64,000 nucleotides of DNA from NCBI GenBank assembly GCA_964424105.1, contig CAYRHJ010000011.1, positions 1 through 64,000 of the forward strand. The letters are read 5' to 3'. This document shows, in pieces, positions 16,951-27,200 of this stretch. A program made the position numbers and the translations under genes. This DNA is from CAYRHJ01 sp964424105 (GTDB lineage: Bacteria; Planctomycetota; Phycisphaerae; UBA1845). How positions within the stretch are numbered: the stretch's first letter is position 1; each line of letters starts with the position of its first letter. The notes under the pieces are model-generated. The model had not been told where the DNA came from. It did not search any database and worked only from the letters and a program-made list of their open reading frames with translations.

Positions 16951-17652
16951 CTAACTCGCTTGTATTCGCCCGTCTTCCAACGTGACGCAACGGTCGGCCT
17001 TGGAAGCCGACCGGGCATCGTGCGTGACCATGACGATGGTCTGTCCCTGTTGGTGCAGCAGCGTCAAAACATCCAGGATCCCCTGCCCTGTCCGTACATC
17101 CAGGTTACCGGTTGGCTCGTCGGCCAGCAAGATATCCGGCTGGTTGATCAGGGCACGGGCGATGGCGGCCCGTTGCCGCTCGCCGCCGGAAAGTTCGCTG
17201 GGATGATGATGCAATCGATGGCCCAAGCCGACCTTCTCCAGGGTTTCCCGTACAATGTTATGTGCGGCGGCTCGTTTGTGCATCCACACTCCAATCCCAC
17301 TTTCGACCATGCGCGGCAGCAGGATGTTTTCGAACAAATTCAGTTCCGGCAGCAAATGATAGAACTGAAAAATGAAACCAAAGCGCCGGCATCGCAAATC
17401 GTCGCGTTCACGCGGTGAAAGTGCGAACACGTCCAACGAGTCCAACCGCACGCTTCCGGAGTCAGGGATGTCCAGCGTACCGAGGATATGCAGCAGGGTG
17501 CTTTTACCGGACCCGCTGGCCCCCATAATCGCGACGAATTCGCCTTTGACGACCGATAATGTGGCCGCTCGCAATACCTGAACCCGTTCGGCACCCATCT
17601 GGTAGGTTTTGCGAACATTTTGGGCGTGGAGAATTATGTTACGACTATTCAT
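16951..17652 (-). CDS. ABC transporter ATP-binding protein, LolD/MacB type
   Basis: 233 residues from MNSRNIILHAQNVRKTY. Walker A is GASGSGKST, the signature is LSGGERQRAAIARAL, Walker B is ILLADEPTGNLD, and the switch histidine is in MVTHDA. These are the hallmarks of the LolD/FtsE/MacB group that drives mechanotransmission rather than solute import. Its first codons overlap the stop of the permease gene by 8 bases, so the two products should be made together. Candidate tasks are lipoprotein release from the inner membrane or export of a peptide or cell-wall factor. Confidence 0.93.
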   Translation of the reverse strand: MNSRNIILHAQNVRKTYQMGAERVQVLRAATLSVVKGEFVAIMGASGSGKSTLLHILGTLDIPDSGSVRLDSLDVFALSPRERDDLRCRRFGFIFQFYHLLPELNLFENILLPRMVESGIGVWMHKRAAAHNIVRETLEKVGLGHRLHHHPSELSGGERQRAAIARALINQPDILLADEPTGNLDVRTGQGILDVLTLLHQQGQTIVMVTHDARSASKADRCVTLEDGRIQAS

Positions 17653-19207
17653 AACGCAGCGCCTTGACCGGCCAAACTCGACCCGCAAGGATCGCGGGGA
17701 TCAAGGCGCCCAAAACGGAAGCCAGAATCGCCGTAACTGCAATAATGGTAACCTCTTGCGGCTTCACGACGTTTGGTATTTGGTCGAACGTGTAAACATC
17801 CGGGCTCCAGACGCGCAACCTGGGATTTATTTTTTCCAGAAAGTCTTGAATATCGTTGATGTACCAAACGAACATCGTTCCGCCTATTACGCCCAGAATC
17901 GACCCTACGACGCCGACGGCAGCACCAAACGACATGAAAATGGCAGCGACCCCCGCGGACGACCCGCCCAAGCTTTTGATGATGCCGATATCGCGGGTCT
18001 TTTGATACACGATCATCCAGAAGACACAACCAATCAGCAGGACAGCCACCAGACTGATTAATGCAAATAGAATGGTCATCAAGATTTTTTCTTTTTCGAG
18101 CGCGGCGATGAAACTCGCTTGGCGCTCTTCCCAGGTCTGAACGCTCACGAAACCGATCATTTGCCGGTCGAGCAGGCTTAGCGGCTCTTCCAGGGTGGCG
18201 ACGAATTGGTCCCATTCATCGCTGATTCGTTTGCGGGCTTCGTTCAAATCGGCGCCGTCTTTTAGACTGACGAGCAATTGCGACGTGCGAGCGGGCGTCG
18301 TTCCGCCGTCTTCCAGTAATTGGGGATCCATAGCCAACCACTTTTGGAGCAGGTCAAAATCGACGTAGCAACACTTTTCATCGAATTCGAAGACGCCGGT
18401 GCTGGAATCGTCCGCGTGGCGGCCGACGATCGTGGCGGACCCTTCCGCGCTGAGGCGGCCACCGCGGGTGATGGGCAGCAGCATCAGGAGGAGTTTGTCT
18501 CCGCGGCGTGAAATACGAATGACTTGCCCACTGGGCGAGCGGTCGTTAATGACGTGCACTCCGGTGATGATTCCGGGGGCAGGGTCTCCGTAGTAGCCCG
18601 GCGGATCATCCAGCGTGTATTGAAAAACACCGGGGCCTGGATAGGGCATTTCCGGCGTTCGTTTCCAACCGTCGAGCAGGGGGTCGTTGGGTGATTTCGC
18701 GATCCAACGTGCCAGGGCGGCTTCATGATCGTCGGGGAGCCTGGGGACGAGTTGCTCGTCGAAGCCGACGAACGGTTGCTGTTGGATTGCGAGGTGTGTG
18801 GTTCCGGGAAAGTAGGTGTCGTAGTACAGGCCCGCCTGAAAATCGTTGACCTCTTTGTATTCGCTTAATCGAATGCCGACGACTTGGACGGTCTTGGTGT
18901 AGGAGGATTCGACGCGCAGAATGCCATAATTATAGATCACGGGGGTTATGGTTTGAACAACGTCTGGGAGTTTTGCGGCCAGGTGAGCTTCGAACTGTTC
19001 GTAAAACGGGAACCCTTGCAGGGAAGCGTTGTCGATGATGATGTCGCTCAGCAGGCCTCGTGATTTCTTCTTGATGGTGTCGAGGAACCCGCCCATGACG
19101 CTAATGACAACGACGACCATCATGACGCACACGGCTACGCCGATGATGGGAACCCGTGCGATCCGCCGTTTGCGGAGGTAGCGGATGGTCAGGAAGAGCT
19201 TATACAT
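17645..19207 (-). CDS. FtsX/LolC-E type ABC permease
   Basis: 520 residues. One span near the start (VPIIGVAVCVMMVVVVISVM) is followed by a large extracytoplasmic domain of about 330 residues and then three spans (ILFALISLVAVLLIGCVFWM; VAAIFMSFGAAVGVVGSILG; VTIIAVTAILASVLGALIPA). That is the LolC/LolE topology, but the outer domain is larger than the usual 200-odd residues. GGFLDTIKKKSRGLLSDIII after the first span resembles the LolC family. The operon order permease then ATPase is common. It could sort the lipoproteins seen nearby; this is inference. Confidence 0.88.
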   Translation of the reverse strand: MYKLFLTIRYLRKRRIARVPIIGVAVCVMMVVVVISVMGGFLDTIKKKSRGLLSDIIIDNASLQGFPFYEQFEAHLAAKLPDVVQTITPVIYNYGILRVESSYTKTVQVVGIRLSEYKEVNDFQAGLYYDTYFPGTTHLAIQQQPFVGFDEQLVPRLPDDHEAALARWIAKSPNDPLLDGWKRTPEMPYPGPGVFQYTLDDPPGYYGDPAPGIITGVHVINDRSPSGQVIRISRRGDKLLLMLLPITRGGRLSAEGSATIVGRHADDSSTGVFEFDEKCCYVDFDLLQKWLAMDPQLLEDGGTTPARTSQLLVSLKDGADLNEARKRISDEWDQFVATLEEPLSLLDRQMIGFVSVQTWEERQASFIAALEKEKILMTILFALISLVAVLLIGCVFWMIVYQKTRDIGIIKSLGGSSAGVAAIFMSFGAAVGVVGSILGVIGGTMFVWYINDIQDFLEKINPRLRVWSPDVYTFDQIPNVVKPQEVTIIAVTAILASVLGALIPAILAGRVWPVKALRYE

Positions 19208-19319
19208 GGATATTGACGTTCCCTGGCCAGTTTAGTGCGACCGATGGTGATTTTTCGTGTCAAGGCAAATCGAATGGCGCCCGCCTTCGCGCAGCGACGC
19301 GTCAATCGCAGACCGCATT

Positions 19320-20777
19320 CTATCGCGTTCGTTGTAATGGAAATAGAATCACATCGCGAATACTGGGGCTGTTGGTCAGCAGCATGGCCAATCGATCCAA
19401 CCCCACGCCTAAACCGCCGGCGGGGGGCATGCCGTATTCAAGGGCCAGCAAGAAATCCTCGTCCATGACGGCCATGGTCTCGTTTTCGCCCGCCAATTGG
19501 CGTTTGAGATTTTCCTCCTGCACGGTGGGGTCGTTCAATTCGGTGTAGGCGTTTCCCAGCTCCATCCCACAAACGATGGCTTCAAATCGCAGGGCGATAT
19601 CGGGGTTGCGGGGGTCGCGGCGGGTTAGCGGGCAGATGGCGGCGGGGTAGTCGCAGACAAACGTGGGCTGGATCAGATGCGATTCAACCGTGCGTTCGAA
19701 GACTTCGTTGATGACCACGGCGTTGTCCATGGACTTGTGATCGATGCCCAGCGCGGTCGCCTTGCGGCGGACGGCGTCGAGGTCGTTGATGGGCACGCCG
19801 GCGTGCTCCTGCAACAGATCGGCATATTTTCGTCGCGCCCAGGGGATGGTAAAATCCAACTGCACGTGGCCGAAAGGTCTTTTCGTTTGGCCGTCGAGTC
19901 GTTCGATGGCCAGCGCGGTCATGCCTTCAACGCGCTCCATCATCACGTGGTAGTCGGCGTAGGCTTCGTACAGCTCGACCATGGTGAATTCGGGGTTGTG
20001 CTTGGTGCTGATGCCCTCGTTTCGGAAATTGCGGCTGACCTCGTAGACCCGCTCCAAGCCGCCGACGAGGAGTCTTTTGAGATACAATTCGGGGCTGATC
20101 CGCAGGAAAAGGTCGACGTCGAGCGTGTTGTGATGGGTGGTAAATGGTTTGGCAGCGGCACCTCCGTAGATCGGTTGCAGTGCGGGCGTCTCCACTTCGA
20201 TGTACCCGTTGGAATCGAGGTAGTCGCGGACGGCTTTGATGATGGTGCTGCGCTTTTTGAAGACTTCGCGCACGTCCGGATTTGCGAACAAATCGACATA
20301 TCGATGCCGATAGCGCAGCTCGACGTCGGTCAGGCCATGCCATTTTTCGGGCGGATGTTGCAGCGACTTGCAGAGCAGCTTCAGGTCGGTGGCCCAAATC
20401 GTTAACTCGCCGGTCTTGGTCAACCCCAGAAATCCGTCCGCTCCGATCACGTCTCCCAGGTCAAGCAGTTTGGCCGTAGCCCACTGATCGGGAATGGCTT
20501 TCTTGGATAGGCCGAATTGAACGTCGCCGGACGAATCACGGACGGTCAGGAAAATCAGATTGCCCATGGTACGTTGGAGAACGATTCGACCAGCCACGCG
20601 CGCGAATTCGGTTTCCAATGACGCGCCTGGCTCCAGGGGCAGATGGGCGGCCCGCGCTCGTACGGTGGCCACGGACTGCACGTTGTCGTATCGCCAACCG
20701 AAGGGGTCCACGCCGGCTTCGCGGAGTTTAGCCAACTTGGCCAGGCGTTCTTGTCTGAACCGGTTATCTCTTTCCAA
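19320..20777 (-). CDS. lysS: Lysyl-tRNA synthetase, class II
   Basis: 485 residues. The N-terminal anticodon-binding OB fold covers about 55-150 (VAGRIVLQRTMGNLIFLTVRD). Class II motif 2 is RNFRNEGISTKHNPEFT and motif 3 is GGLGVGLDRLAMLL, with HNPEFTMVELYEAYADY as expected for the lysine enzyme. It loads lysine onto tRNA-Lys. Length and motifs are normal, and there is no PoxA-like shortening. The 112 bases between it and the ABC permease hold no gene. The upstream region is a repeat-filled gap. Confidence 0.96.
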   Translation of the reverse strand: MERDNRFRQERLAKLAKLREAGVDPFGWRYDNVQSVATVRARAAHLPLEPGASLETEFARVAGRIVLQRTMGNLIFLTVRDSSGDVQFGLSKKAIPDQWATAKLLDLGDVIGADGFLGLTKTGELTIWATDLKLLCKSLQHPPEKWHGLTDVELRYRHRYVDLFANPDVREVFKKRSTIIKAVRDYLDSNGYIEVETPALQPIYGGAAAKPFTTHHNTLDVDLFLRISPELYLKRLLVGGLERVYEVSRNFRNEGISTKHNPEFTMVELYEAYADYHVMMERVEGMTALAIERLDGQTKRPFGHVQLDFTIPWARRKYADLLQEHAGVPINDLDAVRRKATALGIDHKSMDNAVVINEVFERTVESHLIQPTFVCDYPAAICPLTRRDPRNPDIALRFEAIVCGMELGNAYTELNDPTVQEENLKRQLAGENETMAVMDEDFLLALEYGMPPAGGLGVGLDRLAMLLTNSPSIRDVILFPLQRTR

Positions 20778-21161
20778 TGAATGAATCCTTTGGTGGCGGT
20801 ATCAAGAAAACGCCGAAAAGTCGGCGCCACGTGATCGTCCGGGACACGCCCGTCGACCGTCACGTTCCGTATCACCGCGCTGTACAGATCGTAATGGCAT
20901 GGTGATCGACCGGCAAATTGCCTCCCCGGGTGTTTCAATTGGCGGCCGTTCGTTACGCGCTTGCAAGCAGGCGGCTGCGAATGGCACGTCTGGATTCCGG
21001 CGTTCGCCGGAATGACGGAGCGCGGGGGACCGCTCGCTTCGCGCTCGCGGCTCGTGAAAGACTTGGTCGCGGTGGATACTGTAGGAAGAGAAGACCGCTC
21101 CCTGACGGTCGCGGCTCTGTTAAGAGGTGGGTGAAGGGGCGGGTGAAAGCGGCAGTAGGGA
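20778..21161. repeat. Gene-free stretch with three repeat copies
   Basis: 384 bases between lysS and the NPCBM gene, with no credible gene. It holds a GGATTCCGGCGTTCGCCGGAAT palindrome (20989-21022), the GGGGGACCGCTCGCTTCGCG word continuing into GTGAAAGACTTGGTCGCGG (21024-21072; second copy at 15871), and the PLPDGRGS word (21093-21118). Confidence 0.7.
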
Positions 21162-22403
21162 CTATGGTTGGGGCGGGCTTATGAATGCCGGCTCGATCCA
21201 GTTGAATCGATCGCCCACACCGCCGAATTTTCCGAAATCGACGACGAGTTCGAGATGATTGGCCCGCGAAGTATTCACGCGAAATGGGCCATGCAAATCG
21301 CCTGGCGTGACCGCCTCGCGATGATGTCGAACCTGGCCGTCGACGATGATCTTGACGGTTACATCGGCGAGTGAATGGCTGTCATCATCCAATCCATATG
21401 CGGTGACGAATTCATCGCAGCGGCCTTGCAGGTCGTAGGTCAGCGACGTTCGACTGTGGACGCCAATACCGACGCGATGCGATTGGCCGGCGACTTTTAG
21501 CGGTCCGCCCACGACGTTGCGGTTGACCTGGTATGGCCAATGGATTGCAAAAGTGGGCGTTTGCTCGAAGCTGATGGGTGATCGATCGGTGAGCCATTCC
21601 CATCGGCCGCGTAGGATTTCGATGCGTGCGATCCGGGAGGCGTCCACAATTCGCTCGGCGTGATGTAGACCGGTCAGATGGACTTTTCCATCGGCCCAAT
21701 GAAGGCTTTCGACGGTCAACAGGGATTCGTCGCTGAATGTGATTCGGGCGGCGAGCTGGGATCGGTCGGCGTCGGGATGGCTCGATTCGGGTGAAAATAC
21801 GACGGCCGCGACCACTCGATCCATGGGGATCATGATCGTTCCGGAGGCTGATTCAATGGCGAGTCCGTCCGGGGTGGCGGCTAGGACACCGGTGGCTTCA
21901 TCACCGTTGATCATCAGGACGCGGTCTCTTCCATCTTTTCGATCATCAAGGAAAGCGGCGACTCGCTTTTTCCAGTCTTGCGATTGACCCAAGGGAGTGA
22001 TCCAAGTCGTCAAACGCTCAACGGGAATTCGGAGGATACCCAACAAGGCGGTTTCGATGGCCAGAAGGTCGTCGCCGACGATGCTGACCGAACCGATCAG
22101 GCGATCTGCATTGTTCAATGCAAGGACGTCCGCGTGACTTTCGGCGGTCGGTTCTTGTCGGACGGGATTCAGTTCAACGAGGTCTCTTGCGGGGATGATG
22201 ACCGGCTCTGCTCCGCCGTCCGGGGCAAATCGCAAACCTCGGTCGAGTGAAAATGATTCGAGCTGGCCCGACACCAAATGGGTATCAACGGTGCGCAGCA
22301 AGATCGGTGTCGGTTGGGCATTCGATGCCAGCGGAACATTGCCGACAGCGAACAGCACGGCTGCGCAGCGAATCACTCGATTGGAATGGGTTTGCAGATT
22401 CAT
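21162..22403 (-). CDS. Secreted NPCBM-domain protein
   Basis: 413 residues from the ATG at 22403; signal peptide MNLQTHSNRVIRCAAVLFAV to about residue 30. The C-terminal 140 residues look like an NPCBM (novel putative carbohydrate-binding) domain: VGIGVHSRTSLTYDL, FVTAYGLDDDS, VTVKIIVDGQVRHH and LVVDFGKFGGVGDRFNW. The middle is beta-rich and unassigned. It is the last gene of the long minus-strand cluster, 5 bases after the preceding stop, so it is probably co-transcribed. Domains like this occur in many secreted planctomycetal proteins and bind sugars or adapt other modules. Confidence 0.75.
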   Translation of the reverse strand: MNLQTHSNRVIRCAAVLFAVGNVPLASNAQPTPILLRTVDTHLVSGQLESFSLDRGLRFAPDGGAEPVIIPARDLVELNPVRQEPTAESHADVLALNNADRLIGSVSIVGDDLLAIETALLGILRIPVERLTTWITPLGQSQDWKKRVAAFLDDRKDGRDRVLMINGDEATGVLAATPDGLAIESASGTIMIPMDRVVAAVVFSPESSHPDADRSQLAARITFSDESLLTVESLHWADGKVHLTGLHHAERIVDASRIARIEILRGRWEWLTDRSPISFEQTPTFAIHWPYQVNRNVVGGPLKVAGQSHRVGIGVHSRTSLTYDLQGRCDEFVTAYGLDDDSHSLADVTVKIIVDGQVRHHREAVTPGDLHGPFRVNTSRANHLELVVDFGKFGGVGDRFNWIEPAFISPPQP

Positions 22404-22408
22404 CGCGT

Positions 22409-23470
22409 TTATTTTTGAAAGATCGGCAATAGTCGATTGGGCATTTGCAGGATGATGAGCGCCATCGCGGTCCCATATTCCTTGCCCGCCTGACCTCGCC
22501 AGTACCCCTCGGGGTCTTGTTTTTCGATCAATTCGTCGCGAATTGCCGGCCACCACTGCGACCAATAGGCATCCCCGGCGAGAAACATGGCCTGTGCCGC
22601 GTAATAGTGACCGTAGAAGTAGTGTCCCACACTGTGTTCATCGGGTGGGATAAACCTCTTACAGTATTCTAGGCCCCGTTCAATGACCTCTCCACTGTAA
22701 ACGCCGGCATATTGCAGTGCGGCCACCCCCGCGGCGGACCGGGCGAATGCGGACGTTCCGGACGCACCCATGTAGCGGAATCCGCCGTCCGGGTTTTGTT
22801 TGTCTCGGACGTACTCGATGGATCGATCGATGACTTCCCTATCGACGTGCAGGCCGGCGTTTCGGGCGGCGCGAAGGGCCATGATCTGGCAGACGGTCAC
22901 GGAAAGGTCGGCATCGTGTCGCACGGGCTGGTATCGCCACCCGCCTTCCTCGTTTTGCGTGTTCACGACGAGTCGCACGGCTCTGCGCAGCGTTTCGCGC
23001 AAATCATTGCGCGGACTCATGCCGTACACTTCCGCAAGAAACAGGGTGGCGAAGCCGTGTCCATACATCGGTCCGTGCGACGTTTCAGCCGCCAACAGAC
23101 CGCTTTCAGATCCATGGGCGATGATGAAATCGACGCAACGATTCAGATGGTGGCCGTAGCGACCTCGCCCGGGCGTGTCGCCGCTGCTCAGAAACGCGAG
23201 ACCGGCCAAGCCGGTGATGCCGACGTGTCGACCATAGTGCGATTGACTTCCGAATGAACCATCGGCTTGTTGTTGCGACGCGAGCCATTGCAGGCCTTTT
23301 TCGACGGTTTGTTGGGCGGGGAGATTGAATTCCAGATCAAGATTCTGGATTCCGGCCTGCGCCGGAATGACGCCCGGCGCGGGGCGGTCACTGTTCTGGG
23401 CGTGGGCGATGCCGACCGTGAAAGCCCACGTGGCTGCATATGAAAGGCATCGCAGCGACCGCTTTCTCAT
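22409..23470 (-). CDS. Secreted prenyltransferase/squalene-oxidase repeat protein
   Basis: 353 residues with a signal peptide ending AHAQ (residue 25). From about residue 50 there are alpha/alpha repeats of the terpenoid-cyclase/protein-prenyltransferase type, each with a QW-like turn: QQQADGSFGSQSHYGRHVGI, TQNEEGGWRYQP, KQNPDGGFRYMG and KQDPEGYWRG. No DxDD or DCTAE cyclase motif is visible, so it is probably a toroid-shaped binding protein and not a triterpene cyclase. Residues about 33-47 come from an in-frame palindromic repeat (23330-23374) inserted between signal and fold. Its start overlaps the previous stop (ATGA). Confidence 0.8.
   Translation of the reverse strand: MRKRSLRCLSYAATWAFTVGIAHAQNSDRPAPGVIPAQAGIQNLDLEFNLPAQQTVEKGLQWLASQQQADGSFGSQSHYGRHVGITGLAGLAFLSSGDTPGRGRYGHHLNRCVDFIIAHGSESGLLAAETSHGPMYGHGFATLFLAEVYGMSPRNDLRETLRRAVRLVVNTQNEEGGWRYQPVRHDADLSVTVCQIMALRAARNAGLHVDREVIDRSIEYVRDKQNPDGGFRYMGASGTSAFARSAAGVAALQYAGVYSGEVIERGLEYCKRFIPPDEHSVGHYFYGHYYAAQAMFLAGDAYWSQWWPAIRDELIEKQDPEGYWRGQAGKEYGTAMALIILQMPNRLLPIFQK
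23330..23374 (-). repeat. GVIPAQAGIQNLDLE palindromic repeat inside the prenyltransferase-like gene
   Basis: A 45-base word containing GATTCCGGCCTGCGCCGGAA is identical here and at 24139-24183. The minus strand reads GVIPAQAGIQNLDLEF in the gene's own frame. Confidence 0.88.
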
Positions 23471-24120
23471 GGTTGATCCTGCTCGGCTAGTGCTCGGTAG
23501 TAATCCTCAATCCACTCGCGAAACTTGGGAAGCGATTGCTCCTGAATGCCTTGAATGACTTCGTCACGATCACGCGGGGGTAGGAATCCCCAGGATTGTT
23601 CCGTTCCGCCGAAAATTCCGACATCTGTCGTTTCGCCCTCGCCGCGTGAAGCGGTTGCATCCGTGGGCTGTGCGTCGCCCGATTCACCGGGCTGGCCACC
23701 GTCGGATTGACCGTTCATCGCATCGGGCTTTCGGCGTACGTCGGTGGTGACCTTGTCACCGGAAGGTCGGCCACTTCCGCCGCGCACGGCGCTGGCGATG
23801 GCATCGTCCAGTTTTTTCAGGATTTGGCGCTGAATGGTTTGTGTTTCAGTTCCCGTATCGAAGACGTTCCGCAAACGACGTTCGGCGTGTTCCATGTCGT
23901 CAAGAATGTTGGCCATGGAATCGTGCTCGACGCTCTTGCCCTCGATCAATCTACGGGCCAAGTCGTCGACGGATGATGACGGCGGTCTTGACGGCTCGCG
24001 TGGAAGGTCCGCCTGCGCGAACGTCCTGTTGATGAACGACGGGACCATGATCGTAGCCGCAAGAAACGGCGTGACGCCAATCTTCAGGTTTACGATGTGT
24101 TTTCCGATGAACGTCGTCAT
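23467..24120 (-). CDS. Secreted protein of unknown function in the MoxR/vWA cluster
   Basis: 217 residues if it starts at MTTFIGKHIVNLKIGV (24120). The frame is open to 24195, but that extra part is exactly a palindromic repeat copy, so I prefer the internal ATG. The first 40 residues hold a hydrophobic signal-like segment ending TFAQ. The rest is polar, with a helical section (LLEGKSVEHDS-like ARRLIEGKSVEHDSMANILD) and a Gly/Asp-rich linker, ending with FLPPRDRDEVIQGIQEQ. It overlaps the next gene by ATGA. A homologous partner to the DUF4175-like protein is plausible because such small proteins often follow it. Confidence 0.6.
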   Translation of the reverse strand: MTTFIGKHIVNLKIGVTPFLAATIMVPSFINRTFAQADLPREPSRPPSSSVDDLARRLIEGKSVEHDSMANILDDMEHAERRLRNVFDTGTETQTIQRQILKKLDDAIASAVRGGSGRPSGDKVTTDVRRKPDAMNGQSDGGQPGESGDAQPTDATASRGEGETTDVGIFGGTEQSWGFLPPRDRDEVIQGIQEQSLPKFREWIEDYYRALAEQDQP

Positions 24121-24138
24121 GGCACATGCTCCGTTGGT

Positions 24139-24183
24139 TTCCAGATCAAGATTCTGGATTCCGGCCTGCGCCGGAATGACGCC
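24139..24183 (-). repeat. Second identical copy of the 45-base palindromic repeat
   Basis: Same 45 bases as 23330-23374, 0.8 kb away and in the same orientation. It lies at the 5' edge of the preceding gene, where it would extend the open frame by MTTMGVIPAQAGIQNLDLE if an upstream start were used. Confidence 0.85.
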
Positions 24184-24254
24184 CATCGTGGTCACTCCGG
24201 CGAACGCTTCGTCACTCCAACCGACGCTTCGTCAACCCGGCCGACCGCCCTGAA

Positions 24255-27200
24255 TTAACGCGGACCTTGGGCGCGTTTGACCATCATTTCCGTCAGGCGC
24301 TTCAACTCTCCTTGTCGCTGTCCGATTTCTTCGACGGCTTGCAGCGTGTCTTCGGACGGGTTTTGCGCCTCACTCATCAAATCGGAAAGCGCGCCGGTCT
24401 CATCCAGCAAATCGCTTTGCATGGTCCTGATCATCAACAATTCGGCGGCTGTGGGAACGGCGGGGCCAGATTTGGAGGACGGACCGCCCGATCCACCGCC
24501 CCCCTGGGACCCGGCAAACTCGTCGCCCGGCGGCAGTGATTGAGCCTGCCTCAGCGCTTCGATCAACTGACTCAGTTGCCGCAGGATTCGTTGTTGTAGT
24601 CCGGCTAATCGGTCGTTCAACTGCCGATCCGCGAGCATGGCCGTCGCTTGCTGCATGTTCCGCACGACCTCGCTGATGACGTATTTGTAAATGACCGTCT
24701 CTTCCAACTGTTGTTGGATTTCGGCTGTTGATTCCTGGACATCCGCCTGCATTCGGGTCAACTCAGCCGCTTTTCGGGCTGCGGACCGGCCCAATCGTTC
24801 GCCAGTCAAGGAATCGATCAACGCGGTTACTTCCGTTTTGACCGCGTCCTGCCGATTCCGGATTTCCTCCAGCGTTGTCCTGATGGTGGACATGAATCGC
24901 TGCGAGGCTGCGTGTGCGGCGGACTGTGCCCGGGCATCGAGGTTTTCCCCGGCCCGCCGCAATAGGAGGATGGCTGACGCCTGCGGTTCGATGGCGGCTG
25001 TTCCATCTCGCTCGGTCAGGGCGCGTTGAGCGTGTTCCATGAAATCGGCAGCCTGGCGAACGAGATGCCCTTCTTCAATGCTTTCGGACGAATCGATCAG
25101 CAGTTCTCCCAACGATCGCGCATTGCCCGCCAACCGGCCCTGATCGGTTGCTTGCCCAGAAAAAACCGACGGGTGGCTGGCGAGCAGTACCGCCTCTTGC
25201 GTGGCTGCGTGCAGCGCCTCCTGGTCCGCCAGAAGCGCCGCCACCGCACGGGCGGCCTGCTCTGCTCGTTTTGCGAGAATGGAAAGTCGACGCGTTTCAC
25301 GTTCTTCCAGGGCTACGACCATGCGTGCAAGCGATTGTCGGGCCATGCGCTGTCGCAGGGCCGCACCAGCCAATCGGTTCGCCTGGATATCGTCGAGGGC
25401 GTCCTTCATGAGCTGAATGATATTGGCGTGGTCGGCGATTCGAAGGGCTGCGTCGGCGACGGAAGCGTCCGCGGAGTTCTCCGTGGAATCGCCCAATGAT
25501 TGCTGACGCAATCTGTCGAGCAGGTTTTGGAGTTCCTCAGCCAATTGCTTTTGCAGCAACTTGGTCCGCGCGAGTTCGGATTGCTCCTGTTCATTCAATT
25601 CGTCGGGGCGTTTTCCGAGCGTTTGACCGCCGAGCGCCGCGGTTTGATCGCGCAGCGATTCCTGCCGGTCACCGAGATCGCGCGTCTTGGATACCAAGGC
25701 TTGAAAGGTGCTCCATTCATCGAGCAAACGAAGCACGTCGCCCAGGTCGCGAATGACGATCTCCTGCGGCACGGTCGCATCGTGCTGATCTTGCTCGCGC
25801 TGCGGGTATGGAGCCTGGCTCGTCCGTTCCAGGAATTGGAGGGCTTGATTCGCCGGCCCGACGGCGATGTGATTCAACGTGTCGGATACTTGATCCAGCC
25901 GTTGAACGGATTGACCATTCTGCAACCTGTTCATTTCCGCCTGCCTCGCGAGTCGTTGAAAGTCTGTCGCGATTTCCAGAATGTCTCGCGCGATCCGGTC
26001 TTGTCGAGCGGCCTGTTCGCGGGACGATTGGGCGATGGATGGCACCTGTCGGGCGGGCGGTGCTGGGTCAACGGAGGCCATCATTTCACGTCGCAAGACG
26101 ATCGTTTTCTCCCGCAGTGTTTCCTGATTCGATCGTACGTCTCGCAGCCGGTTTTGAAGTCGGGCGACCGTGTCACGAACCTTGCTCTCGAATTCCGCTT
26201 CTCGAATGACCTTGATGAAAACGTCGGGGCTTTTTCCCACTTGGCCAGCGCTTTGGTCGGTGGGGCAGTTGTCCATGGCCTCGATCCAACAGCGCACCCG
26301 TGACGCCGGTTTCAGCTTCAGGTCGCTCATATTCAGGACGTGACGGATGTCTATTTCGTGCCCGCTCGCTGATCGTCTCTTAACGGAGCCGCGACCGTCA
26401 GGGAGCGGTCCCCCGTCGAATAGATCGATGGAATCGGCTTCGGGAGGCAGGTCGCCTTCGCCCCTCCAGCGCAGGCTTGAAATCTCAAAATCGTCCTCGG
26501 CGTGAATGGCAAAAACCAGCAACCCGTTGGGCGTGATCTCAACGGCTGAACGAGGTTCGACAAGCGACACGACCGGGGCGCGATCGGGCGCGGCATTGAT
26601 GACGTAGGTGTGCTGGCCCCGGTTCGACAAGCCGTCTCGATCCAGCACGTGTAACCGTAGCGAAAAGCTACGTTCGACGGCCAGGGACAGGTGCAAAATG
26701 CGTGGTGACTCGTTCAACAATTGTAACGGATGAATCTGACTGTTTTCTGATTCCAGCCAGGCATCGGGCAGGCCGGCCCGAGACTCGCGGATCGGCTTGC
26801 TCATCTCGAAGGTCAATTCGACGTGTCCGCCGAGAACGGCATTGACGGAGTTCTGGGTCAAGTCGATCTGGGGTGGCACTTGTTCGCGAACGTAAGCGGG
26901 CGGTTGCACGGAGGCCGTGGCCCGCACGACTTCGGGCTGTTTCACGACAAGGACTCGTCCCGGCCGCCGCCGTGTATTTGCATCGCCGGCTTCGAACCAA
27001 TAGGTCAGATCGCCGGTGACCACGTCTATGTCGCAACGGAATTCATTTTCATCGTCACGGTGCATCGTCATTTCTGTACGATTCCCGTTGTCGTCAACCA
27101 TGTGGACGCCGGCCCGCACATTCGGCGTCCATCCGCGCACGATTCGCATGCGCACTGTCGTGGAATCTCCGGCTGCGACTTTCAAGACGTCCGTAATCGG

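Noticed and set aside
16951..19207. Assigning lolCDE by name
   Set aside because: The permease has an unusually large outer domain and only one permease gene is present, so MacB- or FtsX-type roles remain open.
22409..23470. Squalene-hopene cyclase
   Set aside because: No DxDD or cyclase aspartate motif, length only 353 residues, and a signal peptide; only the repeat fold is shared.
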